Both the position numbers and the translations under genes were made by a program. 64,000 bases of DNA from Pseudomonadota bacterium (GTDB taxonomy: Bacteria > Pseudomonadota > Alphaproteobacteria > Rhizobiales > Aestuariivirgaceae). A model generated the notes under the pieces. The model saw only the letters and a list, made by a program, of their open reading frames with translations. It was not told the origin of the DNA and ran no database searches. Numbering within the stretch: the stretch's first letter is position 1; every line of letters starts with the position of its first letter. Below are positions 33,610 to 42,312 of the stretch, one piece after another. Location: NCBI GenBank assembly GCA_020161855.1, contig JAIUNJ010000003.1:62001-126000 (forward strand). The letters are read 5' to 3'.

Positions 33610-35624
33610 AGGGCGAGAGCCAGCACGCGCTCGCGCTTCTCGGCCACCTCAGGCTCGCCAAAAGCCCGTGCCGCCCTGTGTCCATCATAGACCGCCTGGG
33701 CGATGATGCCCGGTGCCTTGCAATCGCCGATGCGTTCGACCGTGAGGCCCAGTGCCTCCCGCAGTTCGTCCCACAGCGCCGTTGCGGGTTCACGCGAGGT
33801 GACCGCCACAAAGCCTTCACAGGCCAGTTCCTCGGTTCTGCCGGAATAGACGCAGCTCAGTTCGACGCCGCCCTTCACCAGACCCGACACCGATTTGCTG
33901 ACGATGACCTTCACGCCGGCCTCGATCAGGGCCGCCTGGATACGGGCCTGTTCGAAGGTATAGCCGGTAAACGGCGCCACCACGCCTTCTGACGAAACAA
34001 AGGTAACGTCATGCCCCTCTTTCGCCAGCAGTTCGGCAATCGACGTGGCCATGTAATAGTAATCGTCATCAAAGATCACCACCGGCCCCTTGGGCCGCTT
34101 GCCTGCCATGATATCATCCGGTGTCAATGTGCGGGCATCGTCGTAGCTCGCGATCGGCACCGGCGACATGCGGCCGAGGCCATTGCGCCGCCAGTCCGCA
34201 CCTGTCGCCAGCATCACATGCCTGGCTCCCGTCGCCAGGACATCCTCCGCCGTCATGGCGCTGCCCCGGAAGACTTCGACGGTTGAGAGCTTCTGGATCT
34301 GCTGCACCCGCCAGTCACGCACGCGCACCCATTCGGAAAGACGCGGCAGCTTTGCCTCCAGCGTCACGCGCCCGCCCAGTTCATTGCGGGCCTCTGCGAG
34401 CATCACGGGAACACCACGGCGACCGAGCGTCACCGCTGCTTCGAGCCCGGCCGGCCCCGAACCCACGATCAGGACCTGATCCTTGCGCGTGGCGACATTC
34501 ACCTTCTCGGGATGCCAGCCGCGCCGCCACTCCTCGCCCATGGTGGGATTCTGCGTGCAGCGGATCGGCACACCGAGATAGTCATTTGCGTAGCAGATGT
34601 TGCAGCCGATGCATTCGCGGATGTCGTCGAAGCGGCCTTCCTTGATCTTCTGCGGAATGAAGGGATCGGCAATCGAGGGCCGCGCCGCGCCGATGAGATC
34701 GATGATGCCGCGCTTCACCTGCGACAGCATCGTCTCCGGGCTGGTGAAACGGCCGACCGAGACCACGGGCTTCTTCGTCAGCGCGCGCACATGCGCGATC
34801 TCGCTTTCCAGTGAAGCTTCCTTGATGAAGCGCGAGGCGCCCATCTCGTGGCCGTAGTCGGGCACTGTCACGTCGAAAAGGTCGACATAGGATGCAACCC
34901 GCGACAGGAGGATGCTGCGCTCGTCCTTGCCGCTGCCGTCCTCGTCGGTCACTTCCACGCGCGTGGCAAGTGCGGCCTTTCCGTCCACCAGTTCGCGCGT
35001 ATCCTGCAGCACTTCGAGATAGAGGCGGGAACGGTTCTCCAGCACACCGCCATAGGCATCCTTGCGCTGGTTGACGCGCGGATCGAGAAACTGCGCCAGA
35101 AGATACGTGTGGGCAGCATAGACATACACAATGTCGAAGCCCGCCTGCAGCGCCCGCCGCACCGCCGCCTTGTGCCACTCGCGATATTGCTTGATGTCGG
35201 CGAGGTCCATGCGCTGGCACTGCCAGGGAGCCGCCGTCACCGGCATGGAATTGGGCGCGAGCCCCACGCGGCGCGAATGATGGTTGGGCGAGCGCTGCCC
35301 GCCATACCAGAGTTCGACACCGGCCAGCGCACCGTGGCCCTGCACATTCTCTACCATCAGCGCCATGTTCTTCACGTCGCCATCGTCCCAGAGGCTGCAG
35401 AAAGGTGCTGGAATATCGTCCGAGGTCGGATGAATGGAGCAGTATTCCGTATTGACTACGCCCCAGCCGCCTTCGGCCTTGATGCCACGCATGGTGGCAA
35501 GGGTTGCCGGCGACAGGTAACCCATGCCGGTGCAATGCGGCACCTGATAGAAACGGTTCGGTGCTGTCTTCGGGCCGATCTTCACAGGCTCGAACAGAAT
35601 GGCAAAGCGCGGGTCAAGGCTCAT
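33606..35624 (-). CDS. Trimethylamine-dehydrogenase-like FMN/[4Fe-4S] oxidoreductase (StcD/DgcA type)
   Basis: A 672-residue flavoprotein with an N-terminal old-yellow-enzyme barrel (about 1-330), a [4Fe-4S] motif (CIGCNIC-x11-C near 340-360) and a C-terminal pyridine-nucleotide/FAD-like region (VLIVGSGPAGLEAAVTLG near 390). VPHCTG places Cys31 where TMADH attaches its covalent FMN. Relatives demethylate tri- and dimethylamines, dimethylglycine or N-methylproline (StcD). It fits as the enzyme that strips remaining N-methyl groups after the Rieske oxygenases. It lies 24 bp after the small protein gene and overlaps the DddQ-like gene by 4 bp. Confidence 0.9.
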   Translation of the reverse strand: MSLDPRFAILFEPVKIGPKTAPNRFYQVPHCTGMGYLSPATLATMRGIKAEGGWGVVNTEYCSIHPTSDDIPAPFCSLWDDGDVKNMALMVENVQGHGALAGVELWYGGQRSPNHHSRRVGLAPNSMPVTAAPWQCQRMDLADIKQYREWHKAAVRRALQAGFDIVYVYAAHTYLLAQFLDPRVNQRKDAYGGVLENRSRLYLEVLQDTRELVDGKAALATRVEVTDEDGSGKDERSILLSRVASYVDLFDVTVPDYGHEMGASRFIKEASLESEIAHVRALTKKPVVSVGRFTSPETMLSQVKRGIIDLIGAARPSIADPFIPQKIKEGRFDDIRECIGCNICYANDYLGVPIRCTQNPTMGEEWRRGWHPEKVNVATRKDQVLIVGSGPAGLEAAVTLGRRGVPVMLAEARNELGGRVTLEAKLPRLSEWVRVRDWRVQQIQKLSTVEVFRGSAMTAEDVLATGARHVMLATGADWRRNGLGRMSPVPIASYDDARTLTPDDIMAGKRPKGPVVIFDDDYYYMATSIAELLAKEGHDVTFVSSEGVVAPFTGYTFEQARIQAALIEAGVKVIVSKSVSGLVKGGVELSCVYSGRTEELACEGFVAVTSREPATALWDELREALGLTVERIGDCKAPGIIAQAVYDGHRAARAFGEPEVAEKRERVLALAL

Positions 35625-35648
35625 GGCGGGCTCGCTCTCTTGGAAAGA

Positions 35649-35918
35649 TCAGGATCGGGGACTGGATGAAGGACGAGCCGGAACGCGCCCGGCCGGCCCA
35701 AGCTGGCGCAGCAGGGGAGCGGGGTCTTCGGCGTCGAGCCGCGATAGGATGCGATAGACCTCCAGCGCCTCGTCGCTGATCTCCCCTGCCATACGGAAAT
35801 ACATTGCAGCGGCATAGCGCACGCGGCCGGAACCTTCGCCGCCCAGCGGCGCATGCAGCAGTGCAAGTTGCATGTCGCGCTCCTCTGGCTTTGCATCCCT
35901 CTGCGGCATCCGGTCCAT
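35649..35918 (-). CDS. Small unknown protein inside the operon
   Basis: An 89-residue soluble protein of no recognised family. The N-terminal half is charged (MDRMPQRDAKPEERDMQLALL), the middle is predicted helical (VRYAAAMYFRMAGEISDEALEVYRILS), and the C-terminus is Pro/Arg/Ser rich. The ATG at 35916-35918 is 1 bp from the potC-like stop, so it is probably translated with it. The reading frame stays open upstream, but that part overlaps potC and is not used. Its place between the transporter and the TMADH-like gene suggests a pathway accessory role. Confidence 0.65.
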   Translation of the reverse strand: MDRMPQRDAKPEERDMQLALLHAPLGGEGSGRVRYAAAMYFRMAGEISDEALEVYRILSRLDAEDPAPLLRQLGPAGRVPARPSSSPRS

Positions 35919-35919
35919 G

Positions 35920-36759
35920 CTATTTGTTCGCCGCAATCGCCATCTGGATGTCGCGCTCGCGGCGGGCATCGGCCCGGTGCATGACCACCCCGGCGATGGC
36001 CACACCCACGCCGACGACAACGATCATCAATGTTGCCAGCGCATTGATGTCAGGGGTCACGCCAAGACGCACCTTGCTCCAGATCAGGATCGGCAAGGTC
36101 GTGGAGCCCGGTCCGGTCACGAAATTGGTGATCACCACATCATCGAGCGAGATGGTGAAGGCGAGAAGCCAGCCCGAGAGAATGGCAGGCGAGATGATTG
36201 GCAGGGTCACGTCGATCAGCACCTGCCAGGGCCGCGATCCCAGGTCCATCGCCGCCTCCTCGACGGAGGTGTCCATCGACGAGAGCCGCGCCTGCACGAT
36301 CGTCGCCACATAGGTCATCGAGAAAGTAATGTGCGCGATGGTGATGGTGGTGAAACCGCGGCTGCCCGGCCAGCCGATCCACTCGGCCATCATGATGAAA
36401 AGCAACAGCATCGAAATGCCGGTGATCACCTCCGGCATGATGAGCGGCGCCGTCACCAGCCCGGAGAACAGTGTGCGCCCGCGGAATTTCTTGAAACGCG
36501 CCAGTGCCAGTCCGGCCAGCGTGCCGAGGATGGTCGCGAAGGTCGCGCTGATCAGTGCGATCTTGAGCGACAGCAACGCTGCATTGATGATCTGGTCATT
36601 CTCGAAGAGCTTGCCATACCATTGCGTCGAGAAACCGCCCCACACCGTCGCCAGCCGCGAGCGGTTGAAGGAAAACACGATCATCGACAGGATGGGAATG
36701 TAGAAGAAGGCAAAGCCGAAGCAGAGGCAGGTGATCAGGAAGATGGGCCGCCGGTTCAT
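35920..36759 (-). CDS. ABC transporter permease, PotC type
   Basis: A 279-residue inner-membrane permease with six predicted helices. The coupling EAA loop (EEAAMDLGSRPWQVLIDVTLP) at about 170-190 is typical of polyamine/betaine-type PotC. It starts within the end of the potB-like gene (4-bp overlap). Together with the PotB-, PotA- and PotD-like genes it forms a complete importer whose substrate is probably the compound degraded by the operon. Confidence 0.92.
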   Translation of the reverse strand: MNRRPIFLITCLCFGFAFFYIPILSMIVFSFNRSRLATVWGGFSTQWYGKLFENDQIINAALLSLKIALISATFATILGTLAGLALARFKKFRGRTLFSGLVTAPLIMPEVITGISMLLLFIMMAEWIGWPGSRGFTTITIAHITFSMTYVATIVQARLSSMDTSVEEAAMDLGSRPWQVLIDVTLPIISPAILSGWLLAFTISLDDVVITNFVTGPGSTTLPILIWSKVRLGVTPDINALATLMIVVVGVGVAIAGVVMHRADARRERDIQMAIAANK

Positions 36760-37673
36760 GGCTTGCCCCCGGCCTGGGCTTTCGCCTCGAAGTGGTTGTA
36801 GGCCATCAGCGGCACCACCAGCAGCAGGAGCAGCGCCACCGCCACGGCAGAGGCCATCGGCCAGTGCCGCGCCGTCAGGAACTCGTCATTGATCACGCGC
36901 CCGATCATGGGGTCGGAAGCGTTGCCGACAAGGCTGGGGATCACCAGTTCACCGGACGCCGGGATGAAGACAAGAAGCCCGCCCGCGATGATGCCCGGAA
37001 TGGAAAGCGGCAGCGTCACATCCTTGAACACCTGCCAGGGCCTGGAGCCCAGATCCATCGCCGCTTCGTTCAGCGTCGTGTCGAGCTTCTCGAGGTTCGC
37101 ATAGAGCGGCAGGATCATGAAAGGCAGGTAGGAATAGACCAGCACCAGCACGACCGCGAAATTGCTGTTCATCATCGGAATGTTGCGGAAGGCCATGTCG
37201 GCCGGCAGCACGCTGTTCACGATCGCAGTCAGCAGCTTGTTGAACCAGCTGTTCGAGCCCATGAGCCCGATCCAGGCGTAGACGCGCAGCAGGAACGATG
37301 TCCAGAACGGCAGGATCACCAGCATGAGCAGGATGTTGCGCCAGCTCTTGTTCACCCGGGTGATGCCGAGCGCCATGGGATAGCCCACGATGAGGCAAAG
37401 GATCGTCGCCATGAAGGCGTTGATGATCGAGGTCGAATAGGCGCGGATATAGACCCAGTCGCCGACCAGCCGTCCGTAGTTCTCGAAGGTCACATAGGGA
37501 AAGTCCGGCAGGAAGCCGACCGGCGGCGACGTCGCCGTGCGCTCGGCAAAGCTCATCACCACCACGATGGCGAAGGGAATGAGAAAGAAGAAGACCAGCC
37601 AGAAATACGGTATGGCGATGATGCTCTTGCTCCAGCCATCCCGGTTGAACCATGTGTTGAACCACGACGGCAT
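36756..37673 (-). CDS. ABC transporter permease, PotB type
   Basis: A 305-residue permease with six predicted helices. EAA loop: NEAAMDLGSRPWQVFKDVTLP near 213-233. I start at the ATG at 37671-37673, which has a GAGG site, giving MPSWFNTWFNRDG; the frame extends 23 codons upstream into the ATPase gene. It lies 8 bp after the ATPase gene and overlaps the PotC-like gene by 4 bp. Substrate is inferred from the context only. Confidence 0.92.
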   Translation of the reverse strand: MPSWFNTWFNRDGWSKSIIAIPYFWLVFFFLIPFAIVVVMSFAERTATSPPVGFLPDFPYVTFENYGRLVGDWVYIRAYSTSIINAFMATILCLIVGYPMALGITRVNKSWRNILLMLVILPFWTSFLLRVYAWIGLMGSNSWFNKLLTAIVNSVLPADMAFRNIPMMNSNFAVVLVLVYSYLPFMILPLYANLEKLDTTLNEAAMDLGSRPWQVFKDVTLPLSIPGIIAGGLLVFIPASGELVIPSLVGNASDPMIGRVINDEFLTARHWPMASAVAVALLLLLVVPLMAYNHFEAKAQAGGKP

Positions 37674-37681
37674 GGCGGACC

Positions 37682-38794
37682 TCACTGCGTCAGCAGAAGC
37701 GCCGAGGATGGCTCGAAGCTGAGCCAAACCTTGTCTTCCCACTGCGCCACGCGCTGGTCTTCCCGCACGCGGATGGCGTTGACGCTGTTGACCGAGACTA
37801 CGGTGCCGCTCGCCATCTTCACGCGATAGAGCGAATCCTTGCCGAAATAGCCGAGGTCCTTCACCGTGCCGGGAAAGGCATTGCCGCCCTTCGGCCTCGC
37901 TCGCGAAATGGCAATCTTCTCGGGCCGCACCGCAACGGTGATGGCCGCACCCTTCTCTGCCACGGCATCGGAGGCGAGCAGCACCTTGCCGCCCAGTTCC
38001 GGCACATCGGCCTCGACCTCGCCCTTGGTGGCTGCCGTCACCTTGCCTTCAAACATGTTGATCGAACCGATGAAGCCCGCCACGAACTTGCTTGCGGGAT
38101 ATTCATAGATCGATGTCGGCGTGCCCACCTGGCGGATCACGCCACGGTCCATGACCGCGATGCGGCTCGCCAGCGTCATCGCCTCTTCCTGGTCATGCGT
38201 CACCACCACGAAGGTAATGCCGGTGCGGTCCTGGATGTTCATGATCTCGAACTGCGTGTGCTCACGCAGCTTCTTGTCGAGGGCGCCCAGCGGCTCGTCG
38301 AGCAGCAGGAGCTTGGGCTGGCGGGCAAGGGCGCGCGCCAGTGCCACGCGCTGCCGCTGTCCGCCGGAAAGCTGGTGCGGCTTGCGGCCGGCCAGTTCCG
38401 TGAGCTTCACGAGATCGAGCATCTGCTTCACGCGGTCGCGGCGGTCGCCCGCCGTCATGTTGCGCTCATGCTTCAGGCCATAGCCCACGTTCTTCTCCAC
38501 CGACATGTGCGGGAAGAGCGCGTAGGACTGGAACATCATGTTGACGGGCCGGTCATAGGGGGCGATCCCCGCCATGTCCTGCCCGTCGATGAAGATGCGG
38601 CCGGCACTCGGCATCTCGAATCCGGCCAACATGCGCAGCAGCGTGGTCTTGCCGCAGCCGGAGCCGCCGAGAAGGGCGAAGAGCTCGCCCTTCCCGATAT
38701 CGAGCGAGACATTGTCAACCGCAGCGAAGGTGCCAAACTTCTTGGTGACGTTCTCGATGCGGATGAACGGCGCCGAACCCCCGGATTCTGCCAT
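37682..38794 (-). CDS. ABC transporter ATP-binding protein, PotA type
   Basis: A 370-residue ATPase of a spermidine/putrescine-type importer. Walker A GGSGCGKTT near 38-46, signature LSGGQRQRVALARAL near 143-157, Walker B LLLLDEPLGALD near 162-173, and the switch histidine in VTHDQEEAM near 199. A C-terminal TOBE-like domain (about 290-370) is present. It starts 4 bp after the PotD-like gene's stop. Confidence 0.94.
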   Translation of the reverse strand: MAESGGSAPFIRIENVTKKFGTFAAVDNVSLDIGKGELFALLGGSGCGKTTLLRMLAGFEMPSAGRIFIDGQDMAGIAPYDRPVNMMFQSYALFPHMSVEKNVGYGLKHERNMTAGDRRDRVKQMLDLVKLTELAGRKPHQLSGGQRQRVALARALARQPKLLLLDEPLGALDKKLREHTQFEIMNIQDRTGITFVVVTHDQEEAMTLASRIAVMDRGVIRQVGTPTSIYEYPASKFVAGFIGSINMFEGKVTAATKGEVEADVPELGGKVLLASDAVAEKGAAITVAVRPEKIAISRARPKGGNAFPGTVKDLGYFGKDSLYRVKMASGTVVSVNSVNAIRVREDQRVAQWEDKVWLSFEPSSALLLTQ

Positions 38795-38798
38795 GATC

Positions 38799-39917
38799 TC
38801 AACCGGTCTTGATCGTCTGCCACACCCGCGTCATCACGCGGTCCTGTTCGGTGCTGTAGGGCTTCGGCGCCCACAGCCGCTTCATCACTTCCTCGTTGGG
38901 ATAGACCGCCGGATTGGCAAGCACCGAAGGATCGACGAACTGGTCGGCCTTGGTATTGGCGTTGGCGTAGTTCGTGAAGTTGGTGCACTTGCCGACCACT
39001 TCCGGCTGCAGCATATATTCCAGGAACTTGTGGGCGTTGTCCTTGTTCTTTGCGTCGGCCGGGATGCACCAGTTGTCGGACCATGCGGGCGCACCCGTCT
39101 TGGGCACGAAATAGGCGAGGTCGATCTTGACGCCCGCTTCCTCGGCGCGCGTCTTGGCCGTGGAGTAATCGCCCGACCAGTTGTTGATCACGCAGAGCTC
39201 GCCATTGGGAATGGCGTTGAGATAGTTCGTGTTGTCGAAGGTCTTGATATATTGCCGGATCGGCTTGAAGGCCTCGGCCACCTTGTCGTAGTCGGCCGTG
39301 TTGGTCGTGTCGCCATCGATCCCCAGATACTTGAGGATCATCGGCATCACGTCGGTGGGACTGTCGAGAATGGAGATGCCGCAGTCGGCGAGCTTCGCTG
39401 CGTTCTCGGGCTTGAACAGGAAATCGAGGGTCTCGAGGTCGGCGCCGGGCAGGCGCTCCTTCACCATATCGAGGTTGAAGGTGAAGCCGACAGAGCCCCA
39501 CATATAGGGCAGGCTGTGCTCAAGGCCCGGATCGTAATTGTCCATGATGCGCAGCACTTCCGGGTTCAGGTTACCCCAGCTCGGCAGCTTGCTGCGGTCA
39601 AGCTTGTCATAGATGTTGGCCTTCTGCATTTCCGGAAAGCCGAGGCCGGACTGGATTACCACGTCATAGCCGGTAGACCCTGCCAGCATCTTGGCCTGCA
39701 TCTCTTCGGCCGAGCTGTAGGTGTCATAGGTCACGGCAATGCCCGAGGCCTTCTGGAAATCCTCGATCGTCGTTTCGCCGATATAGTCGGCCCAGTTGTA
39801 GATGTTGAGAACGGCATCCTGCGCCTTGGCCCGCTGCACGAAGGGCATGGCGAGCGCTGTGCTGCCGAGCCCCGCCAGGGCGGTACGCCTGGAAATCCTG
39901 AGAAGAGAAGATGGCAT
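38799..39917 (-). CDS. Periplasmic substrate-binding protein, PotD type
   Basis: A 372-residue exported binding protein. The N-terminus SLLRISRRTALAGLGSTALA looks like a Tat signal (RR followed by a hydrophobic stretch), ending near AKAQ. The mature protein begins VLNIYNWADYIGETTIEDFQKASG, characteristic of PotD-type proteins that bind polyamines, and relatives that bind betaines. An AGGAGG site 7 bases from the ATG at 39915-39917 supports the start. It lies 36 bp after the second Rieske gene. Confidence 0.92.
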   Translation of the reverse strand: MPSSLLRISRRTALAGLGSTALAMPFVQRAKAQDAVLNIYNWADYIGETTIEDFQKASGIAVTYDTYSSAEEMQAKMLAGSTGYDVVIQSGLGFPEMQKANIYDKLDRSKLPSWGNLNPEVLRIMDNYDPGLEHSLPYMWGSVGFTFNLDMVKERLPGADLETLDFLFKPENAAKLADCGISILDSPTDVMPMILKYLGIDGDTTNTADYDKVAEAFKPIRQYIKTFDNTNYLNAIPNGELCVINNWSGDYSTAKTRAEEAGVKIDLAYFVPKTGAPAWSDNWCIPADAKNKDNAHKFLEYMLQPEVVGKCTNFTNYANANTKADQFVDPSVLANPAVYPNEEVMKRLWAPKPYSTEQDRVMTRVWQTIKTG

Positions 39918-39953
39918 CGACTTGTCCTCCTTGGTGGGCACGAAAGGCCCTTG

Positions 39954-41153
39954 TTATGCACGCCTCATGCGGGCGTTGAGAGCTTCAAGATCATCTGTTT
40001 GCGGAGCTTTGTCCAGCTTCATAACCGGCAGAAGCTGGCGCAATTCGTCGTGGTGGGCGCGCACGCCCTTCTCCAGATCGGAGAGGTAGAAGCCGTCGAA
40101 GGCCGATGATTTCATCGACTCGTTGGACCAGGTGGAAAGCTGGATATCCTCCTCCACCGTCTCCCGGTCGATGCGATAGGAGAGATAGCGCGCCATGCGC
40201 AGCGCGCGGTCTTCTTCCGGGTAGCGGTAGATCATGCCGCGCACTCGCGTGCGGTCCGGCGCGATCGGCAGTTCCTGGTAGAACTGCACTGTCTCCGGCG
40301 TGGTGATGATCACGGCATTGGGGAAAATGCCGTAATAGGCCCAGAGATTGCGCCGCTCCGCCGGCAGCCAGGAAGGCCCGCCCGCCCATTTCAGGTAGTT
40401 GCGCACGCTCCAGCGCCGCCCGGCATGGGGCTGGAAGGTTCCCTTCGACACATTGAGTCCGCCCGGAAGCGAAACGTCATAATAGGTCGAGCCATAGAGA
40501 TCCTGCAGCGCCGGATGCGCCATGGCCACATGGTAGCCTTCATTGTCGACATCCCGCACCGACTTCCAGTTCACTGGCAGTTCCTGGCCCCAGTTGGTGC
40601 CGGCAGGCACCATCGTCTCCATGCGATGCGGCGCCACATCTTCGAGATAGGGCGAGAGATAATCGGCGACCGAACCTTGCGGCCCCGCCTTGAAGCGCAG
40701 GAAGATGAAGCCCTGCCAGATCTCGCTTTCGATGGGCTTCAGCCCGAAGGCATGCTTGTCGAGCGGCGGATAGCTCTGCGGCCGCGCCGCACCACGCAGC
40801 GTGCCATTGAGATTGTAGACCCAGCCGTGGAAGGGGCAGACCAGCGCATGCTTGCAATGGCCCTTGTCGCCGGTCACCACGCGCGAACCGCGGTGGCGGC
40901 AGAGATTGTGAAAGGCCCGCACCGTTCCGTCATCGCCACGCACCACGAAGGCGCGCTCGTCACCGAGATCGAAGGTCAGGTAGTCGCCATTTTTGGCGAT
41001 GTCATTCACATGGCCGACGATCTGCCAGTGCGTGAGCATGGCCTCTTCCGTCTCGAGCTTGAGCATGGCAGCACTGTGATAGGTCCAGGCCGGCAGGCCG
41101 CGGCGGTCCCAGTCCTGCCCTGCGTCGTTCCCCTTGCGCTCCATCCTGTCCAT
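39954..41153 (-). CDS. Rieske non-heme iron oxygenase, catalytic subunit (second copy)
   Basis: A 399-residue aromatic-ring-hydroxylating-type oxygenase alpha subunit. The Rieske motif CRHRG...CPFHGW (Cys/His at about 86-106) binds the [2Fe-2S] cluster, and DVDNEGYHVAMAH near 201-213 supplies the Fe(II) histidines. Members of this branch demethylate glycine betaine, stachydrine or carnitine-type compounds. No ferredoxin reductase is encoded in the operon. It lies 9 bp after the first Rieske gene, from which it is clearly different in sequence. Confidence 0.9.
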   Translation of the reverse strand: MDRMERKGNDAGQDWDRRGLPAWTYHSAAMLKLETEEAMLTHWQIVGHVNDIAKNGDYLTFDLGDERAFVVRGDDGTVRAFHNLCRHRGSRVVTGDKGHCKHALVCPFHGWVYNLNGTLRGAARPQSYPPLDKHAFGLKPIESEIWQGFIFLRFKAGPQGSVADYLSPYLEDVAPHRMETMVPAGTNWGQELPVNWKSVRDVDNEGYHVAMAHPALQDLYGSTYYDVSLPGGLNVSKGTFQPHAGRRWSVRNYLKWAGGPSWLPAERRNLWAYYGIFPNAVIITTPETVQFYQELPIAPDRTRVRGMIYRYPEEDRALRMARYLSYRIDRETVEEDIQLSTWSNESMKSSAFDGFYLSDLEKGVRAHHDELRQLLPVMKLDKAPQTDDLEALNARMRRA

Positions 41154-41162
41154 GCCTGCCTC

Positions 41163-42308
41163 CTACGCCACCTGCCGCCGCACCCAGTTCTGGAAACCGT
41201 GCACGTCGAATTCCTGCGGCATCAGCCGCCCGCCCTTGAAGGCTGAGGATTTCAGCCCCTTCTGGTTCATCTCGCAGGCCGCTCCGTCCTGCATCATCAC
41301 CATGGTGGCAAAGTCCGTCACCTGCACCGGGTCGAAGCCGGGCATTTTCAATGTCTCCTCGGGAAACAGCCATTCGGCGCAGAGCTCGGTGCGCTCGGGC
41401 CCGAGCGGCCTCAGCGTCACGATCCGCACATAGTCCACATGAGCCACGATGTAGCAGGTGGGATAGAGCGTCACGAAGGTCTGGCCCTTCTCGCGCTCCT
41501 CCGCCGTCAGCTTTGGAAACTCGGGCCCACAGGGCAAGCCGTTCATCGTCCAGCTCTTCGCACCGGCCTTCAGCTCTGTGCCGCTGGCGCCCTGCTCCGG
41601 TGTCCAGTCCGGCGCCTCATTCGCCGCCATGTAACCCTTGCCGTAGATCGGCACCATCTCGCAGAGCTCCGGGTGAATGCCGGGGCAATGCAGGCATTCG
41701 TTGTAATTCTCCCAGAAGATCTTCCAGTTGCAGGCCATCTCCTTGACCAGCCTGTGCCCGGAAACGAGGTCTTCCATCGGCCAGTTGTCGAGCACGCTGG
41801 CGCCAAGGTCGGGTGCCTTCTCGAACGCCGGCGGATCGTATGCGAGGCACACAAAGATAAGACCGTTCCACAGCTTCACGTGAACCGGGATGAGCCCGTA
41901 ATACGCCTTGTCGAAATCCGCCGTCTCGGAAACAAAGGGTGTGCGCACCAGCTTGCCCGCCAGGTCATAGCTCCAGGCGTGATAGGGGCAGGTGATAAGC
42001 TTGGTCTTCAGCTTCTGCTCATGCGCGAGGCAGATTTCCGAACCCCGGTGGCGGCAGACATTGTGAAAGCACGAAACCTGCCCGGCCTGATCCTTCACCA
42101 GCATCAGGTTCTCGCCCGCCACCTCGATGCGGCGCAGCGTCATTGCAGGCAAATCTTTGACCCGGCCCACATGCACCCACTGCCGCGCCCAGATGCGCTT
42201 CAGCTCCAGTGCATGATGGTCCGCATCGTAGTACCACGCAGCAGGCAGCGTCTCCGGGCAATGATCCAGAAGCGGCGAGCCTTTCGGGGTCTGCGTGACC
42301 TGGTTCAT
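41163..42308 (-). CDS. Rieske non-heme iron oxygenase, catalytic subunit (first copy)
   Basis: A 381-residue oxygenase subunit. The Rieske motif CRHRG...CPYHAW is near 85-110 and the iron motif NYNECLHCPGIHPEL near 200-214. I use the ATG at 42306-42308, which has GAGG just upstream, and lies 4 bp after the aminotransferase stop; the frame continues upstream inside the aminotransferase gene. The layout resembles GbcA/stachydrine demethylase, which oxidise N-methyl groups to release formaldehyde, but the substrate is unknown. Confidence 0.9.
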   Translation of the reverse strand: MNQVTQTPKGSPLLDHCPETLPAAWYYDADHHALELKRIWARQWVHVGRVKDLPAMTLRRIEVAGENLMLVKDQAGQVSCFHNVCRHRGSEICLAHEQKLKTKLITCPYHAWSYDLAGKLVRTPFVSETADFDKAYYGLIPVHVKLWNGLIFVCLAYDPPAFEKAPDLGASVLDNWPMEDLVSGHRLVKEMACNWKIFWENYNECLHCPGIHPELCEMVPIYGKGYMAANEAPDWTPEQGASGTELKAGAKSWTMNGLPCGPEFPKLTAEEREKGQTFVTLYPTCYIVAHVDYVRIVTLRPLGPERTELCAEWLFPEETLKMPGFDPVQVTDFATMVMMQDGAACEMNQKGLKSSAFKGGRLMPQEFDVHGFQNWVRRQVA

Positions 42309-42312
42309 GACC

